Below are positions 36,404 through 44,999 of a stretch of 64,000 bases of DNA, piece by piece. The DNA is from Streptomyces spongiicola. Lineage in GTDB: Bacteria > Actinomycetota > Actinomycetes > Streptomycetales > Streptomycetaceae. Below the pieces are notes generated by a model that saw nothing but the letters and a program-made list of their open reading frames with translations, did no database searches and was not told the DNA's origin. Position numbers and translations under genes: made by a program. Each line of letters starts with the position of its first letter. Position 1 is the first letter of the stretch. The stretch is from positions 3,677,001 through 3,741,000 of the forward strand of contig NZ_CP029254.1 of assembly GCF_003122365.1 (NCBI RefSeq), written 5' to 3'.

Positions 36404-36946
36404 TTGTCCAGCGACCGTCTCATGCGCATCCACAGCACCGAGTTCCAAGCCATGGCCGAGAGGGTCCTGCGGGTCACCGAGCTCACCTCGCACCTGAACG
36501 CCCTGCCTTTCGCAGACGAGGCGGGCAAGGCGAAACTGTTCGGAGAGATCCTCGGCAAGCCACTGCCACCGAGAGTCACGATCTATCCGCCCTTCTACAC
36601 GGACCACGGCCTGAACCTCGACCTCGCCGAGCGCGTCTTCATCAATCAGAACTGCACGTTCCTGGACTATGCCGGCATCCGGCTCGGCGAGCGCGTGATG
36701 ATCGGACCGAAGGTCACGTTCATCACCAGCGGCCACCCGGTTGATCCCGGGGAGCGGCGGCTGTATCTCACCGGCGCTCCCATCGACGTCGCGGAGAACG
36801 TGTGGATCGGTGCCGGTGCCACGATCCTGCCCGGCGTCAGTATCGGCCGTGATGCCGTGGTTGCCGCCGGTGCGGTCGTGGCCGATGACGTTCCGCCGGC
36901 AAGCCTGGTGACCGGTAGCAAGGCGGCCGTGTACCGGCAGTGGTGA
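36404..36946 (+). CDS. Sugar O-acetyltransferase, maltose/galactoside acetyltransferase type
   Basis: The 180-residue hexapeptide-repeat enzyme has VFINQNCTFLDYAGIRLGER, VTFITSGHPVDPGERRL (with the catalytic His) and the left-handed beta-helix repeats VWIGAGATILPGVSIGRDAV. It would move acetyl from acetyl-CoA to a sugar or related hydroxyl. TTG 36404 is chosen because AAAGGA lies 7 bases before it; ATG 36422 is also in frame. Confidence 0.9.
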   Translation: MSSDRLMRIHSTEFQAMAERVLRVTELTSHLNALPFADEAGKAKLFGEILGKPLPPRVTIYPPFYTDHGLNLDLAERVFINQNCTFLDYAGIRLGERVMIGPKVTFITSGHPVDPGERRLYLTGAPIDVAENVWIGAGATILPGVSIGRDAVVAAGAVVADDVPPASLVTGSKAAVYRQW

Positions 36947-37032
36947 GGGACCCGACTGAGCCGTGCCGCGGCCGCGGCTGATGGCAGTCGTGCATCACCT
37001 CGGAAGTCTCATGGGCCGGCCCTGCCGGACGC

Positions 37033-37065
37033 GGGCAGCAGGCGCCGCTCCGGCGCCTGCTGCCC
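37033..37065. terminator. Bidirectional hairpin terminator
   Basis: A perfect 15-bp stem (GGGCAGCAGGCGCCG / CGGCGCCTGCTGCCC) with a 3-base loop lies between the convergent acetyltransferase (ends 36946) and acyl-CoA dehydrogenase (ends 37105) genes. Confidence 0.8.
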
Positions 37066-37104
37066 GGGGTCGGCAGGGCGCCGCCCGCAGGCGTGTCGGT
37101 GCCG

Positions 37105-38259
37105 TCAGCCGAGCGGGTGCGACGCGAGCAGTTCTCCCAGGGCCTCCTCGTGAGCCGCGGCCGGCCCGAGGCCGAGTTCCAGTTGTTTGGCCCACGCGTG
37201 GTACCGGTGCAGCGCGTAGTCCGTGTCCGCGCCGAAGCCGCCGTGCAGATGCTGTGCCGTCTGGACGACCCGGCGCACACCCTCGGACGCCCAGATCTTC
37301 GCGACCGCCACATCACCCGACACGGGCAGCGGGCCGCCCACCGATCCGTTCCGGTCGTCGGCACCGAGCCGCCATGCCGCCTGCCAGAGGGTCGCCTCCA
37401 TCGCGCGCAGATCGATGTAGCGGTCGGCGGCCTGTACGGCCACGGCCTGGAAGGTGGCGACCGGAAAGCCGAACTGCTCACGCTTGCCGGTGTACTCGCT
37501 GGTCATGGACAGGACCTGTTCGCCCAGGCCGAGGGCCAGTGCGCAGGTGCCGGTGGTGAGCAGGCCGCGCAGCCAGTCCCACGAGCCCTCGGTGTCGATC
37601 ACATCGCCGCCGTCGATCCGCACCCCGTCGAGCCGGACTTCGGCGAGGAGTTCTCCGCTGGTGGAGATCTGTCCGGCGAGTGACAACCCGTCCCGGAGCC
37701 GGGGAACGAGAGCGATCACGGCTCGGCCGTCCTCGGCGTGCGCGGGAACGGCGATCAGATCCGCGCACTGCGCCCACGGTACGGCGGTCTGGACACCGTC
37801 GAGGAGCCAGGCGCCGTCGCCGGGAGCGCGACGGGCGGAGACGGCGAGTTCGGCAGGGTCGTGGCCGGTGCGTCCGCTGGTGGCGGCCGTCAGCACGACC
37901 TCACCGCGGCCGACCCGCGGCAGCAGCCGCGAGGCGCACTCGGAGCCGCCGAAGCGCCGGACGGCAGCCGCGACCGCGCCCGTCTCCAGCAGTGGCACCC
38001 GCGCCAGCATTCTCGCTGATTCCCGCAGTACCAGGCAGAGGGCGACGGGGTCCAGGCCGGCACCGCCGTGCTCGGGGCCCAGGACCAGGCTCAGCAGGTC
38101 GGCGGCGGCCAGCCGGGCCCAGAGTGCCCGGTCGATGTCGTCCGCCACGGCACCGGCGGTGAGAGCGGGGCTCGGGACCGCGTCCGGTGCGACGCCCGAG
38201 AAAACCGCCCTGGCCGCCTCGACGGCCGCTTGCTGCTCCTCGGTGAAGGTGAAGTCCAC
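37105..38259 (-). CDS. Acyl-CoA dehydrogenase family protein
   Basis: The 384-residue flavoprotein has the three-part family layout: N-terminal helices (FTFTEEQQAAVEAARAVFSG), a middle beta domain and a C-terminal helical domain with REQFGFPVATFQAVAVQAAD and the flavin-contact block QHLHGGFGADTDYALHRY. It oxidises an acyl-CoA at the alpha-beta bond; the substrate is unknown. The N-terminal substrate-loop motifs are weak, as in members that work as alpha-beta heteromers. GTG 38259 follows GGGAGGGA. It ends the leftward paa block, 122 bp after paaE, but may be separate. Confidence 0.88.
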   Translation of the reverse strand: MDFTFTEEQQAAVEAARAVFSGVAPDAVPSPALTAGAVADDIDRALWARLAAADLLSLVLGPEHGGAGLDPVALCLVLRESARMLARVPLLETGAVAAAVRRFGGSECASRLLPRVGRGEVVLTAATSGRTGHDPAELAVSARRAPGDGAWLLDGVQTAVPWAQCADLIAVPAHAEDGRAVIALVPRLRDGLSLAGQISTSGELLAEVRLDGVRIDGGDVIDTEGSWDWLRGLLTTGTCALALGLGEQVLSMTSEYTGKREQFGFPVATFQAVAVQAADRYIDLRAMEATLWQAAWRLGADDRNGSVGGPLPVSGDVAVAKIWASEGVRRVVQTAQHLHGGFGADTDYALHRYHAWAKQLELGLGPAAAHEEALGELLASHPLG

Positions 38260-38381
38260 AGCCCAGTCCCTCCCGTGCACCGGATCGGCCGACGGCCTCG
38301 TCGTCCGTCGTCCGGAGTTCCCCACCGGTTATCTGACGGATCGTCAAGATAGGGCAGGATCCCGGGGAAGGGAATGGCGCG

Positions 38382-39434
38382 TCAGCGGTCGAAGTCCAGC
38401 TCGACTTCCGAGGTGACCGGATGGGACTGGCAGGCCAGCACATAGCCGGCCTCCGTCTCCTCCTGCTCCAGTGCGAAGTTCCGGTCCATCCGGACCTCAC
38501 CCGACACCAGGAACGCCCTGCACGTCCCGCACACCCCGCCCTTGCAGGCGTACGGGGCGTCGGAGCGGGCGCGCAGCACCGTCTCCAGCAGTGACTCGCC
38601 CTCCTCCACCGGCCAGGAACCGGAGCGGCCGTCCAACGTCGCCGTCAGCCTGCTGTGCGCCGGCGCCGCGACGGGAGCCGGCGCGGGCACGTCGTCGACA
38701 TGGAAGATCTCCTCGTGGATACGGCTTCGCTCGACACCCAGCCCCCGCAGGGCCCGTTCGGCGCCCTGTACCAGTCCGTACGGCCCGCACAGGAACCAGC
38801 CGTCCACCTCCGGAACATCGAGCAGCACCTGCAGCAGATCCGTCAGCCGGGCCTCGTCGAGTCGGCCCGAGGGCAGCCCCGTCTGCTGCTCCTCCCGGGA
38901 GAGCACCGTCACCAGCTGAAAGCGGTCCGGATAGCGGTCCTTGAGGTCTGCCACGTCTTCCAGGAACATCGTCGACGCCGCCGTGCGATCGCTGCGGACC
39001 AGGCAGAACCGGGCCTGCGGCTCCCTCGCCAGCAGCGTCGCCGCGATCGACAGCACCGGGGTGATGCCGCTGCCGCCGACCACGGCCGCGAAGCGCCCGG
39101 CCCGCGGCTCCAGGACGAACCGGCCGGTCGGCCGCATGACCTCGAGAGTATCGCCGGCCGACAGCTCCTTGAGGGCGTAGCTCGAGAACTCACCGCCGTC
39201 GACCAGCCTGATGCCCACCCGCAGCACGCCTTCCTCCCCGGACTGGACGGCCGGGGAGCAGATCGAGTACGTGCGGCGGATCTCCTCGCCGTGCGCCCCC
39301 GTCCGGCGCACTGCGATGTGCTGGCCCGGTGTGTGGCGGAAGCCCTCACGGAGATCGGCGGGCACCGCGAGGGTCACGGCCACGGAATCGTCGGTCAGCC
39401 GCTCGACCTCGCTGACCCGGAGTGGATGGAACAT
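38382..39434 (-). CDS. paaE: Phenylacetyl-CoA epoxidase reductase subunit PaaE
   Basis: The 350-residue reductase has an FAD domain (RRTYSICSP), an NAD(P)-binding domain (VVGGSGITPVLS, GWFLCGPYGLV) and a C-terminal plant-type [2Fe-2S] ferredoxin with CKGGVCGTC and a distal Cys (YVLACQSHP). It passes electrons from NADPH to the PaaA diiron centre. Its ATG directly abuts the paaD stop, completing the paaABCDE operon. Confidence 0.95.
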   Translation of the reverse strand: MFHPLRVSEVERLTDDSVAVTLAVPADLREGFRHTPGQHIAVRRTGAHGEEIRRTYSICSPAVQSGEEGVLRVGIRLVDGGEFSSYALKELSAGDTLEVMRPTGRFVLEPRAGRFAAVVGGSGITPVLSIAATLLAREPQARFCLVRSDRTAASTMFLEDVADLKDRYPDRFQLVTVLSREEQQTGLPSGRLDEARLTDLLQVLLDVPEVDGWFLCGPYGLVQGAERALRGLGVERSRIHEEIFHVDDVPAPAPVAAPAHSRLTATLDGRSGSWPVEEGESLLETVLRARSDAPYACKGGVCGTCRAFLVSGEVRMDRNFALEQEETEAGYVLACQSHPVTSEVELDFDR

Positions 39435-39935
39435 CTACAACTCCTTGAAGTGGTCGAACGGTTCGCGGCAGGCGACACAGCGGCGCAGTGCTTTGCAGGC
39501 GGTGGAGGAGAAGCGGCTCAGCAGTTCGGTCTCGGACGACCCGCAGTGCGGGCAGCGCACCGTGAGCGTGAGGGGAACCGGGCCGTGCACGGCGCTCGGC
39601 CGCGGCGGGGCGATCCCGAACTCCGTCAGCTTGCGCCTGCCGTCGGCGCTGATGTCGTCGGTCGACCAAGCGGGGGAGAGCACCTTGACGACCGACACCT
39701 CGGCCATGCCGTACTCGTGCAGCACCCGCTCTATGTCGGCGGTCATCGCCTCGATGGCGGGGCAGCCGGTGTAGGTGGGGGTCAGCTCGACCTCGACCCT
39801 GCCGGGGCCGAGTATCCGCACCCCGCGGAGGACCCCGAGTTCCTCCAGGGTCAGCACGGGCAGCTCGGGGTCGGGTACGGACCCGGCCAGCCGGCGCAAC
39901 TCCGCCTCGAGGGCGGTATCCGCCCCGGTCACCAC
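39435..39935 (-). CDS. paaD: Phenylacetyl-CoA epoxidase assembly protein PaaD
   Basis: The 166-residue protein has an N-terminal DUF59/MIP18-like domain (DPELPVLTLEELGVLRGVRI, TYTGCPAIEAM) and a C-terminal zinc-ribbon-like CPHCGSSE...CVAC. The family is thought to help build or load the metal centre of PaaA. GTG 39935 or the next codon (39932) is the start; it overlaps the paaC stop by up to 7 bp. Confidence 0.93.
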   Translation of the reverse strand: MVTGADTALEAELRRLAGSVPDPELPVLTLEELGVLRGVRILGPGRVEVELTPTYTGCPAIEAMTADIERVLHEYGMAEVSVVKVLSPAWSTDDISADGRRKLTEFGIAPPRPSAVHGPVPLTLTVRCPHCGSSETELLSRFSSTACKALRRCVACREPFDHFKEL

Positions 39936-40630
39936 GACGCCCCCGGGTGGCTCCTGTGCAGATGCTGCATCTCGGCCAGCATCCGCCCGAACGCCTCCGT
40001 GTGGAGACCCTGGCGCCCGGCGCCGGCCGACCAGGCACCGCTGTCCGCGGTGTCCGGCACGTCGAGGGTGGCCCGCTTGATTACCGCCGTGACCGACTCC
40101 AGCCAGGCCGAGCGAAGTGACTCCCGGTCCACGTCCAGGCCCTCGACGGGCTGGAACATCTCGCCGGTGAAACGCCACAGGGCGTCGCAGGCACGCTGCA
40201 TCCGCTCACGGCTCTCGGCGGTCCCGTCGCCCAGGCGAAGCGTCCACTGCTCCGCGTGGTCCTGGTGGTATGCGACCTCCTTGACCGCCTTGGCGGCGAG
40301 TGCCGCGAACTCGCCTTCTCTCGCGGCCAGTTGCCCGTACAGCAGCCGCTGGTACGTGGAGAAGTACAGCTGGCGGGCGATGGTGTGCGCGAAGTCGCCG
40401 TTCGGCTGTTCCACCAGCTGGAGGTTCCGGAAGGCCCGCTCCTCACGCAGATACGCCAGCTCGTCCTCGTCGCCGGCGAGGGAGAGCAGTGTCCGGGCCT
40501 GCCCCAGCAGGTCCAGTGCGATATTGGCGAGGGCGACCTCCTCCTCCAGGACGGGGGCGTGCCCGGCCCACTCCCCCAGCCGGTGCGAGAGCACCAGCGC
40601 GTCGTCGCCCAGGGCGAGTGCCGCGGTCAC
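39929..40630 (-). CDS. paaC: Phenylacetyl-CoA epoxidase structural subunit PaaC
   Basis: The 233-residue ferritin-like protein matches PaaC (LGEWAGHAPVLEEEVALANI, ALDLLGQARTLLSLAG, YHQDHAEQW). PaaC pairs with PaaA in the epoxidase and stabilises it without being the active site. The stop is TGA in the string GTGGTGA, within which paaD starts. Confidence 0.95.
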   Translation of the reverse strand: MTAALALGDDALVLSHRLGEWAGHAPVLEEEVALANIALDLLGQARTLLSLAGDEDELAYLREERAFRNLQLVEQPNGDFAHTIARQLYFSTYQRLLYGQLAAREGEFAALAAKAVKEVAYHQDHAEQWTLRLGDGTAESRERMQRACDALWRFTGEMFQPVEGLDVDRESLRSAWLESVTAVIKRATLDVPDTADSGAWSAGAGRQGLHTEAFGRMLAEMQHLHRSHPGASW

Positions 40631-40917
40631 AGGTGCTTCACCCCTTCGGGAATGTCGTAGAAGGTCGGGTGGCGGTAGGGCTTGTCGGCGGAGGGCTCGA
40701 AGAAGGGGTCCTTTTCGTCCGGCGAGGACGCGGTGACCGCCGTGGACGGGACCACCCAGATCGACACGCCCTCGTTGCGCCGGGTGTAGAGATCACGGGC
40801 GTTGCGCAAGGCCATCTCGGCGTCGGGTGCGTGCAGGCTCCCTGCGTGGGTGTGGGACAGCCCGCGCCGCGAGCGCACGAAGACCTCCCACAGCGGCCAG
40901 TCCTTCGAGTCGCTCAT
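40627..40917 (-). CDS. paaB: Phenylacetyl-CoA epoxidase subunit PaaB
   Basis: The 96-residue protein matches PaaB (WPLWEVFVRSRRGLSHTHAG, YTRRNEGVSIWVVPS, HPTFYDIPEGVKHL). It bridges PaaAC dimers in the epoxidase complex. It overlaps paaA by ATGA at its start and paaC by 4 bp at its end. Confidence 0.95.
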   Translation of the reverse strand: MSDSKDWPLWEVFVRSRRGLSHTHAGSLHAPDAEMALRNARDLYTRRNEGVSIWVVPSTAVTASSPDEKDPFFEPSADKPYRHPTFYDIPEGVKHL

Positions 40918-41945
40918 GCCGTCGCCTCCACCTGTGCCTCGTCGGACTCCGTGCCCGACCCGTGCGGCTCTGTCGTCCCGTGCGGTGCCCCGGAGGCGCC
41001 GGACGCCTTGGCGGCGTACGCCGCGGCTGCCTCGCGCACCCAGGAGCCTTCTTCGTGGGCTCTGCGGCGCTGGCGGATCCGCTGTTCGTTGCACGGCCCG
41101 TTGCCCTTGAGGACCTGCCGGAACTCGTCCCAGTCGATGGCGCCGAAGTCGTGGTGGCCGCGTTCCTCGTTCCAGCGCAGGTCCGGGTCGGGCAGGGTCA
41201 GGCCGAGGGCCTCCGCCTGCGGGACGCAGATGTCGACGAACCGCTGGCGCAGCTCGTCGTTGGAATGCCGTTTGATCTTCCAGGCCATGGACTGCGCGGA
41301 GTGTGCCGATGCGTCGTCCGGGGGGCCGAACATCATCAGGGACGGCCACCACCAGCGGTCCACCGCGTCCTGGGCCATCTCATGCTGGGCGGGCGTGCCC
41401 CGGGACAGGGCCAGCAGCAGCTCGTAGCCCTGGCGCTGGTGGAAGGACTCCTCCTTGCAGACCCGGACCATCGCACGGGCGTACGGCCCGTAGGAGCAGC
41501 GGCACAGCGGGACCTGGTTGGTGATGGCCGCGCCGTCGACCAGCCAGCCGATCGCACCGACATCGGCCCAGGTCAACGTCGGGTAGTTGAAGATCGACGA
41601 GTACTTCTGGCGGCCCGAGTGGAGTTTGTCGAGCAGCTCGTCCCGGCTCGCGCCGAGCGTCTCCGTCGCGCTGTAGAGGTACAGGCCGTGGCCGGCCTCG
41701 TCCTGGACCTTGGCCATGAGGATGGCCTTGCGGCGCAGGGAGGGTGCACGGGTGATCCAGTTCGCCTCGGGCTGCATACCGATGATCTCGGAGTGGGCGT
41801 GCTGCGCCATCTGGCGGATCAACGATGCGCGGTAGTCGTCGGGCATCCAGTCGCGCGGCTCGATGCGCTCGTCGGCGGCCACGGCAGCGTCGAACCGCGC
41901 CTGCCGCGTCGAAGCCGCAGCCGTCCCTGCTGTCACTGCCGTCAT
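40914..41945 (-). CDS. paaA: Phenylacetyl-CoA 1,2-epoxidase catalytic subunit PaaA
   Basis: The 343-residue ferritin-like diiron oxygenase converts phenylacetyl-CoA, O2 and reducing power into ring-1,2-epoxyphenylacetyl-CoA. Visible blocks include MAKVQDEAGHGLYLYSATET and VRVCKEESFHQRQGYELLLA, which carry Glu/His iron ligands, and WWWPSLMMFGPPD. The C-terminal 35 residues are low-complexity and look like a tail. The ATG has AGGGGG just upstream, and a PaaR-like palindrome lies 11 bp beyond it. First gene of paaABCDE. Confidence 0.96.
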   Translation of the reverse strand: MTAVTAGTAAASTRQARFDAAVAADERIEPRDWMPDDYRASLIRQMAQHAHSEIIGMQPEANWITRAPSLRRKAILMAKVQDEAGHGLYLYSATETLGASRDELLDKLHSGRQKYSSIFNYPTLTWADVGAIGWLVDGAAITNQVPLCRCSYGPYARAMVRVCKEESFHQRQGYELLLALSRGTPAQHEMAQDAVDRWWWPSLMMFGPPDDASAHSAQSMAWKIKRHSNDELRQRFVDICVPQAEALGLTLPDPDLRWNEERGHHDFGAIDWDEFRQVLKGNGPCNEQRIRQRRRAHEEGSWVREAAAAYAAKASGASGAPHGTTEPHGSGTESDEAQVEATA

Positions 41946-41955
41946 CGGACCCCCT

Positions 41956-41973
41956 ACCGACCGATCGTTCGGT
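41956..41973. promoter_or_regulatory. PaaR-like operator before paaA
   Basis: On the minus strand the site reads ACCGAACGATCGGTCGGT. The core ACCGAACGATCGGT is an imperfect palindrome. It lies 11-28 bp before the paaA ATG, next to the ribosome site, so a bound repressor would block initiation. The same core stands at 46716-46729. Confidence 0.8.
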
Positions 41974-42065
41974 TGAATGACTTCAATGGTGAGTCGGCGG
42001 GCCGTAAGGTGTCAACCCTGTGGATAACCGCGGTGGACCATTGGACCGATGGGGATCGGGGCGGG

Positions 42066-43040
42066 ATGGACTCGTACGACGGCGACGGCGACGGCGCCGC
42101 GCGCACCGAGGCGGCTCCGTCCGCCGCCCCCGGCGGGATACGCCATACGGAGGGCCCGCGCGGTCCGGGCGGTCCGCTCGGTCCGGACGGGCGCCGGGCG
42201 ACGGCGGCGAAGGACGCGAAGGACGCGAAGGACGCGGCCGGTGGTGAGCCGGAGGGGACCGGTAGCGCGGGCCGCCCCCACGGCCTAGAAAGCCTCCGAA
42301 GCCTCCAAGGTCTCCACGGCTCTGGTGGCGCGGAGAGCGCGCTGCGCCGGCCGCACCCGGCCGGCGGGATCGCCGCCCTGTCCCTCCCGTACCAGGTCGT
42401 GGCGGCGGTCGCCCTCGGCCTCGTCGCCGTCTTCGCCTGCGTCCACGTGGCCATGGTGTTCCTGCACGTGGCGCCGTCGAACACGGTGACCAAGCAGCAC
42501 GGCAAGGTGGTCGACGAGTGGGTCTACCCCGAGTTCGAGCAGAACTGGAAGCTGTTCGCGCCCAACCCGCTCCAGCAGAACATCGCGGTCCAGGCGCGAG
42601 CCGAGGTCACCGGACGTGACGGCGCCCGCCGGACGACCGAGTGGATCGGCCTCTCCGCCGAGGACGGCGAGGCCATCCGGGGCAACCTCGTCCCCAGCCA
42701 TGTGCACCAGAACGAACTGCGCCGGGGCTGGGACTTCTACGCCAACTCGCATACCGACGACAACAAGCCCAACGGCCTGCGCGGCCGGCTCTCCGAGCGC
42801 TACGTCCGCCGCATCGTGATGATCCGCCTGGACCGCCACGACCTGGGCGGCCGCGTCGAGCGCATCCAGCTCCGCTCCGCCACCCGCTCCGTCAGGGCGC
42901 CGGTGTGGAGCCGCGAGAAGATCGACACCCGCCCGTACTACCGGGTGCTGCCCTGGTGGACGGTGACCTCCGCCGATCTGCCGCTCGACGTGCGCAACGG
43001 AGCCGCGGACAGGGCGGGCGACCGGGAGGCGGACCGGTGA
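42066..43040 (+). CDS. DUF5819 family membrane protein
   Basis: The 324-residue protein has a 100-residue Gly/Pro/Ala-rich N-terminus with three tandem KDA repeats, one membrane segment (VAAVALGLVAVFACVHVAMV) and an extracytoplasmic DUF5819 domain (WVYPEFEQNWKLFAPNPLQQ, RIVMIRLDRHD). The function is not known. It overlaps the HTTM gene by 4 bp (GTGA), a pairing that suggests one complex. ATG 42066 is a choice among several in-frame starts. Confidence 0.85.
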   Translation: MDSYDGDGDGAARTEAAPSAAPGGIRHTEGPRGPGGPLGPDGRRATAAKDAKDAKDAAGGEPEGTGSAGRPHGLESLRSLQGLHGSGGAESALRRPHPAGGIAALSLPYQVVAAVALGLVAVFACVHVAMVFLHVAPSNTVTKQHGKVVDEWVYPEFEQNWKLFAPNPLQQNIAVQARAEVTGRDGARRTTEWIGLSAEDGEAIRGNLVPSHVHQNELRRGWDFYANSHTDDNKPNGLRGRLSERYVRRIVMIRLDRHDLGGRVERIQLRSATRSVRAPVWSREKIDTRPYYRVLPWWTVTSADLPLDVRNGAADRAGDREADR

Positions 43041-44230
43041 GCCAGACCCTCGACCGCAGGCTCGCCGGCGCCGTCCAGCGGGTGACCGCGACGGCCCTCG
43101 GCCCGTACCAGAGCGCGATCGTCCGCATCGGCTTCTCCCTGACCTGGCTGGTCTTCCTGCTGAGGGAGTTCCCGCACCGCCGGGAGCTGTACGGTCCGGA
43201 CGGTCCCTGGGGCTGGGACATGGCCCGGGAGCTGATCGCCGAGAACCACGCCTTCACCGTGCTGATGTGGTCCGACAGCGCTGCCTGGTTCGAGTGCGTG
43301 TACGCCCTCGCGCTGCTGGCCGGCGTGCTGCTGCTGCTCGGCTGGCGCACCCGCACCACGTCGGTGGTCTTCATGGTCGGTGTGCTGTCGCTGCAGAACC
43401 GGTCCATCTTCATGGGCGACGGCGGCGACAACGTGATCCATCTGATGGCGATCTATCTGGTGTTCACCCGCTGCGGCCGGGTCTGGTCGCTGGACGCCCG
43501 GCGGGCGCGGCGGAAGGCGCCGGGGGACCGGGCGGCGGACCGCTGGGGACCGGCGCTCTGGGCGGTGTTCGGCCTGCTCCTCCTCGTCGGGACGCTCACA
43601 CACCGGACCGGCGGGGAATGGTGGCTGGCCCTCCTGCTCTGGACGCTGTGGGCGAGCCAGGGCGTGTGGTGGGCCGTGAACCGCTGGGCGCCGGGCAGCG
43701 AGCCGCGCACCCTGCTCGACGTCCTCGCCAACCTGGCCCACAACGCCGCCCTCGTCGTGATCATGGCGGAGGTCTGCCTGATCTACGCCACGGCGGGCTG
43801 GTACAAGATCCAGGGCTCCCGGTGGCAGGACGGCAGCGCGCTGTACTACCCGCTCAAGCTCGACTACTTCACCCCCTGGCCCGCACTGTCCGACCTCATC
43901 GCCGACAGCGGACTGATCGTGATGGTGCTGAGTTACGGCACGGTGATGGTGCAGGTCGCGTTCCCCTTCACGCTGTTCAACCGGAAGGTCAAGAACGTCC
44001 TGCTGGCGGTGATGATGCTGGAGCACGCCGGTATCGCCCTCCTGCTCGGTCTGCCCTTCTTCTCCCTCGCGATGATCGCCGCTGACGCGGTCTTCCTGCC
44101 CACGTCCTTCCTGCGCCGGCTCGGCGGCTGGGTGGCGGGTGCCCGGGACCGGTTCCCGAGGAGGGCCGTACGGATCCCCGAGCAGCGCGCTACGCCCGGG
44201 GAACAGGTCGCCCGTACCCTCGTCGGGTGA
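43037..44230 (+). CDS. HTTM-domain membrane protein (gamma-carboxylase-like)
   Basis: The 397-residue protein has at least eight membrane segments and HTTM-type blocks: RIGFSLTWLVFLLREFPHRR, SIFMGDGGDNVIHLMAIYLV, and ATAGWYKIQGSRWQDGSALY. HTTM is the membrane part of vitamin K-dependent gamma-carboxylases, but the bacterial proteins have no proven reaction. GTG 43037 overlaps the DUF5819 stop and its own stop overlaps the next gene, so three genes are translated together. Confidence 0.87.
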   Translation: MSQTLDRRLAGAVQRVTATALGPYQSAIVRIGFSLTWLVFLLREFPHRRELYGPDGPWGWDMARELIAENHAFTVLMWSDSAAWFECVYALALLAGVLLLLGWRTRTTSVVFMVGVLSLQNRSIFMGDGGDNVIHLMAIYLVFTRCGRVWSLDARRARRKAPGDRAADRWGPALWAVFGLLLLVGTLTHRTGGEWWLALLLWTLWASQGVWWAVNRWAPGSEPRTLLDVLANLAHNAALVVIMAEVCLIYATAGWYKIQGSRWQDGSALYYPLKLDYFTPWPALSDLIADSGLIVMVLSYGTVMVQVAFPFTLFNRKVKNVLLAVMMLEHAGIALLLGLPFFSLAMIAADAVFLPTSFLRRLGGWVAGARDRFPRRAVRIPEQRATPGEQVARTLVG

Positions 44231-44886
44231 GCAGCGAGACCCAGGAACCCGTTCAGTACGACGACGGCTACGGTCCGGAGGTGGGCGTCGGGCCCCATCC
44301 GGCCCCGTGGCCGGAAGGGGCGCCCTACGATCCCGAGCTGCTCGCGCACGGGGACCGGCGCAACGTGGCCGACCGCTACCGCTACTGGACGCGGGAGGCG
44401 ATCGTCGCCGACCTGGACACCCGGCGGCACGACTTCCATGTGGCCGTGGAGAACTGGGGCCATGACTTCAACATCGGCTCCGTGGTCAGGACCGCCAACG
44501 CGTTCCTGGCCAAGGAGATCCACATCGTGGGGCGGCGGCGCTGGAACCGGCGCGGTGCGATGGTCACCGACCGCTACCAGCATGTGCGCCACCATCCCGA
44601 CACCGGATCGCTGACCGCCTGGGCGGCCGCCGGGGAACTGCCGATCATCGGCATCGACAATCTGCCGGGTGCGGTGCCCCTGGAGCGCACCGTGCTCCCC
44701 AGGCGCTGCGTGCTCCTCTTCGGCCAGGAAGGCCCCGGACTCACCGAGGAGGCGCGGGCGCGCGCCGCCATGGTGTGCTCGATCGCCCAGTTCGGCTCCA
44801 CCCGGTCGATCAACGCCGGTGCGGCCGCGGCTATCGCCATGCACGCCTGGATCCAGCGGTACGCGGACGTCCCGCCGTCACCGTGA
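44227..44886 (+). CDS. TrmH/SpoU-type RNA 2'-O-methyltransferase
   Basis: The 219-residue SPOUT methyltransferase has the N-terminal NIGSVVRTANAFL, the middle LFGQEGPGLTEEA and the C-terminal SINAGAAAAIAMHAW, the three motifs of the family that form the trefoil knot and bind S-adenosylmethionine. It methylates a ribose in tRNA or rRNA. It is coupled to the HTTM gene through GTGA. Confidence 0.93.
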   Translation: MSSETQEPVQYDDGYGPEVGVGPHPAPWPEGAPYDPELLAHGDRRNVADRYRYWTREAIVADLDTRRHDFHVAVENWGHDFNIGSVVRTANAFLAKEIHIVGRRRWNRRGAMVTDRYQHVRHHPDTGSLTAWAAAGELPIIGIDNLPGAVPLERTVLPRRCVLLFGQEGPGLTEEARARAAMVCSIAQFGSTRSINAGAAAAIAMHAWIQRYADVPPSP

Positions 44887-44903
44887 CCGCTGCCGTGGGC
44901 GGC

Positions 44904-44960
44904 ACCGGCCACCCGGCCACCCGGCCACCCGGCCCGGCACCGGCCCGGCACCGGCCCGCG
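44904..44960. repeat. Short GC-rich tandem repeats
   Basis: CCGGCCAC-type and CCGGCCCGGCA-type units repeat two or three times in the gap between the convergent TrmH and paaN genes. No coding role is visible. They can fold into hairpins and may help end transcription. Confidence 0.5.
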
Positions 44961-44999
44961 AGGGTGGGGCACGGGACCGGCCGGCCGGTGGGCGCGGAG

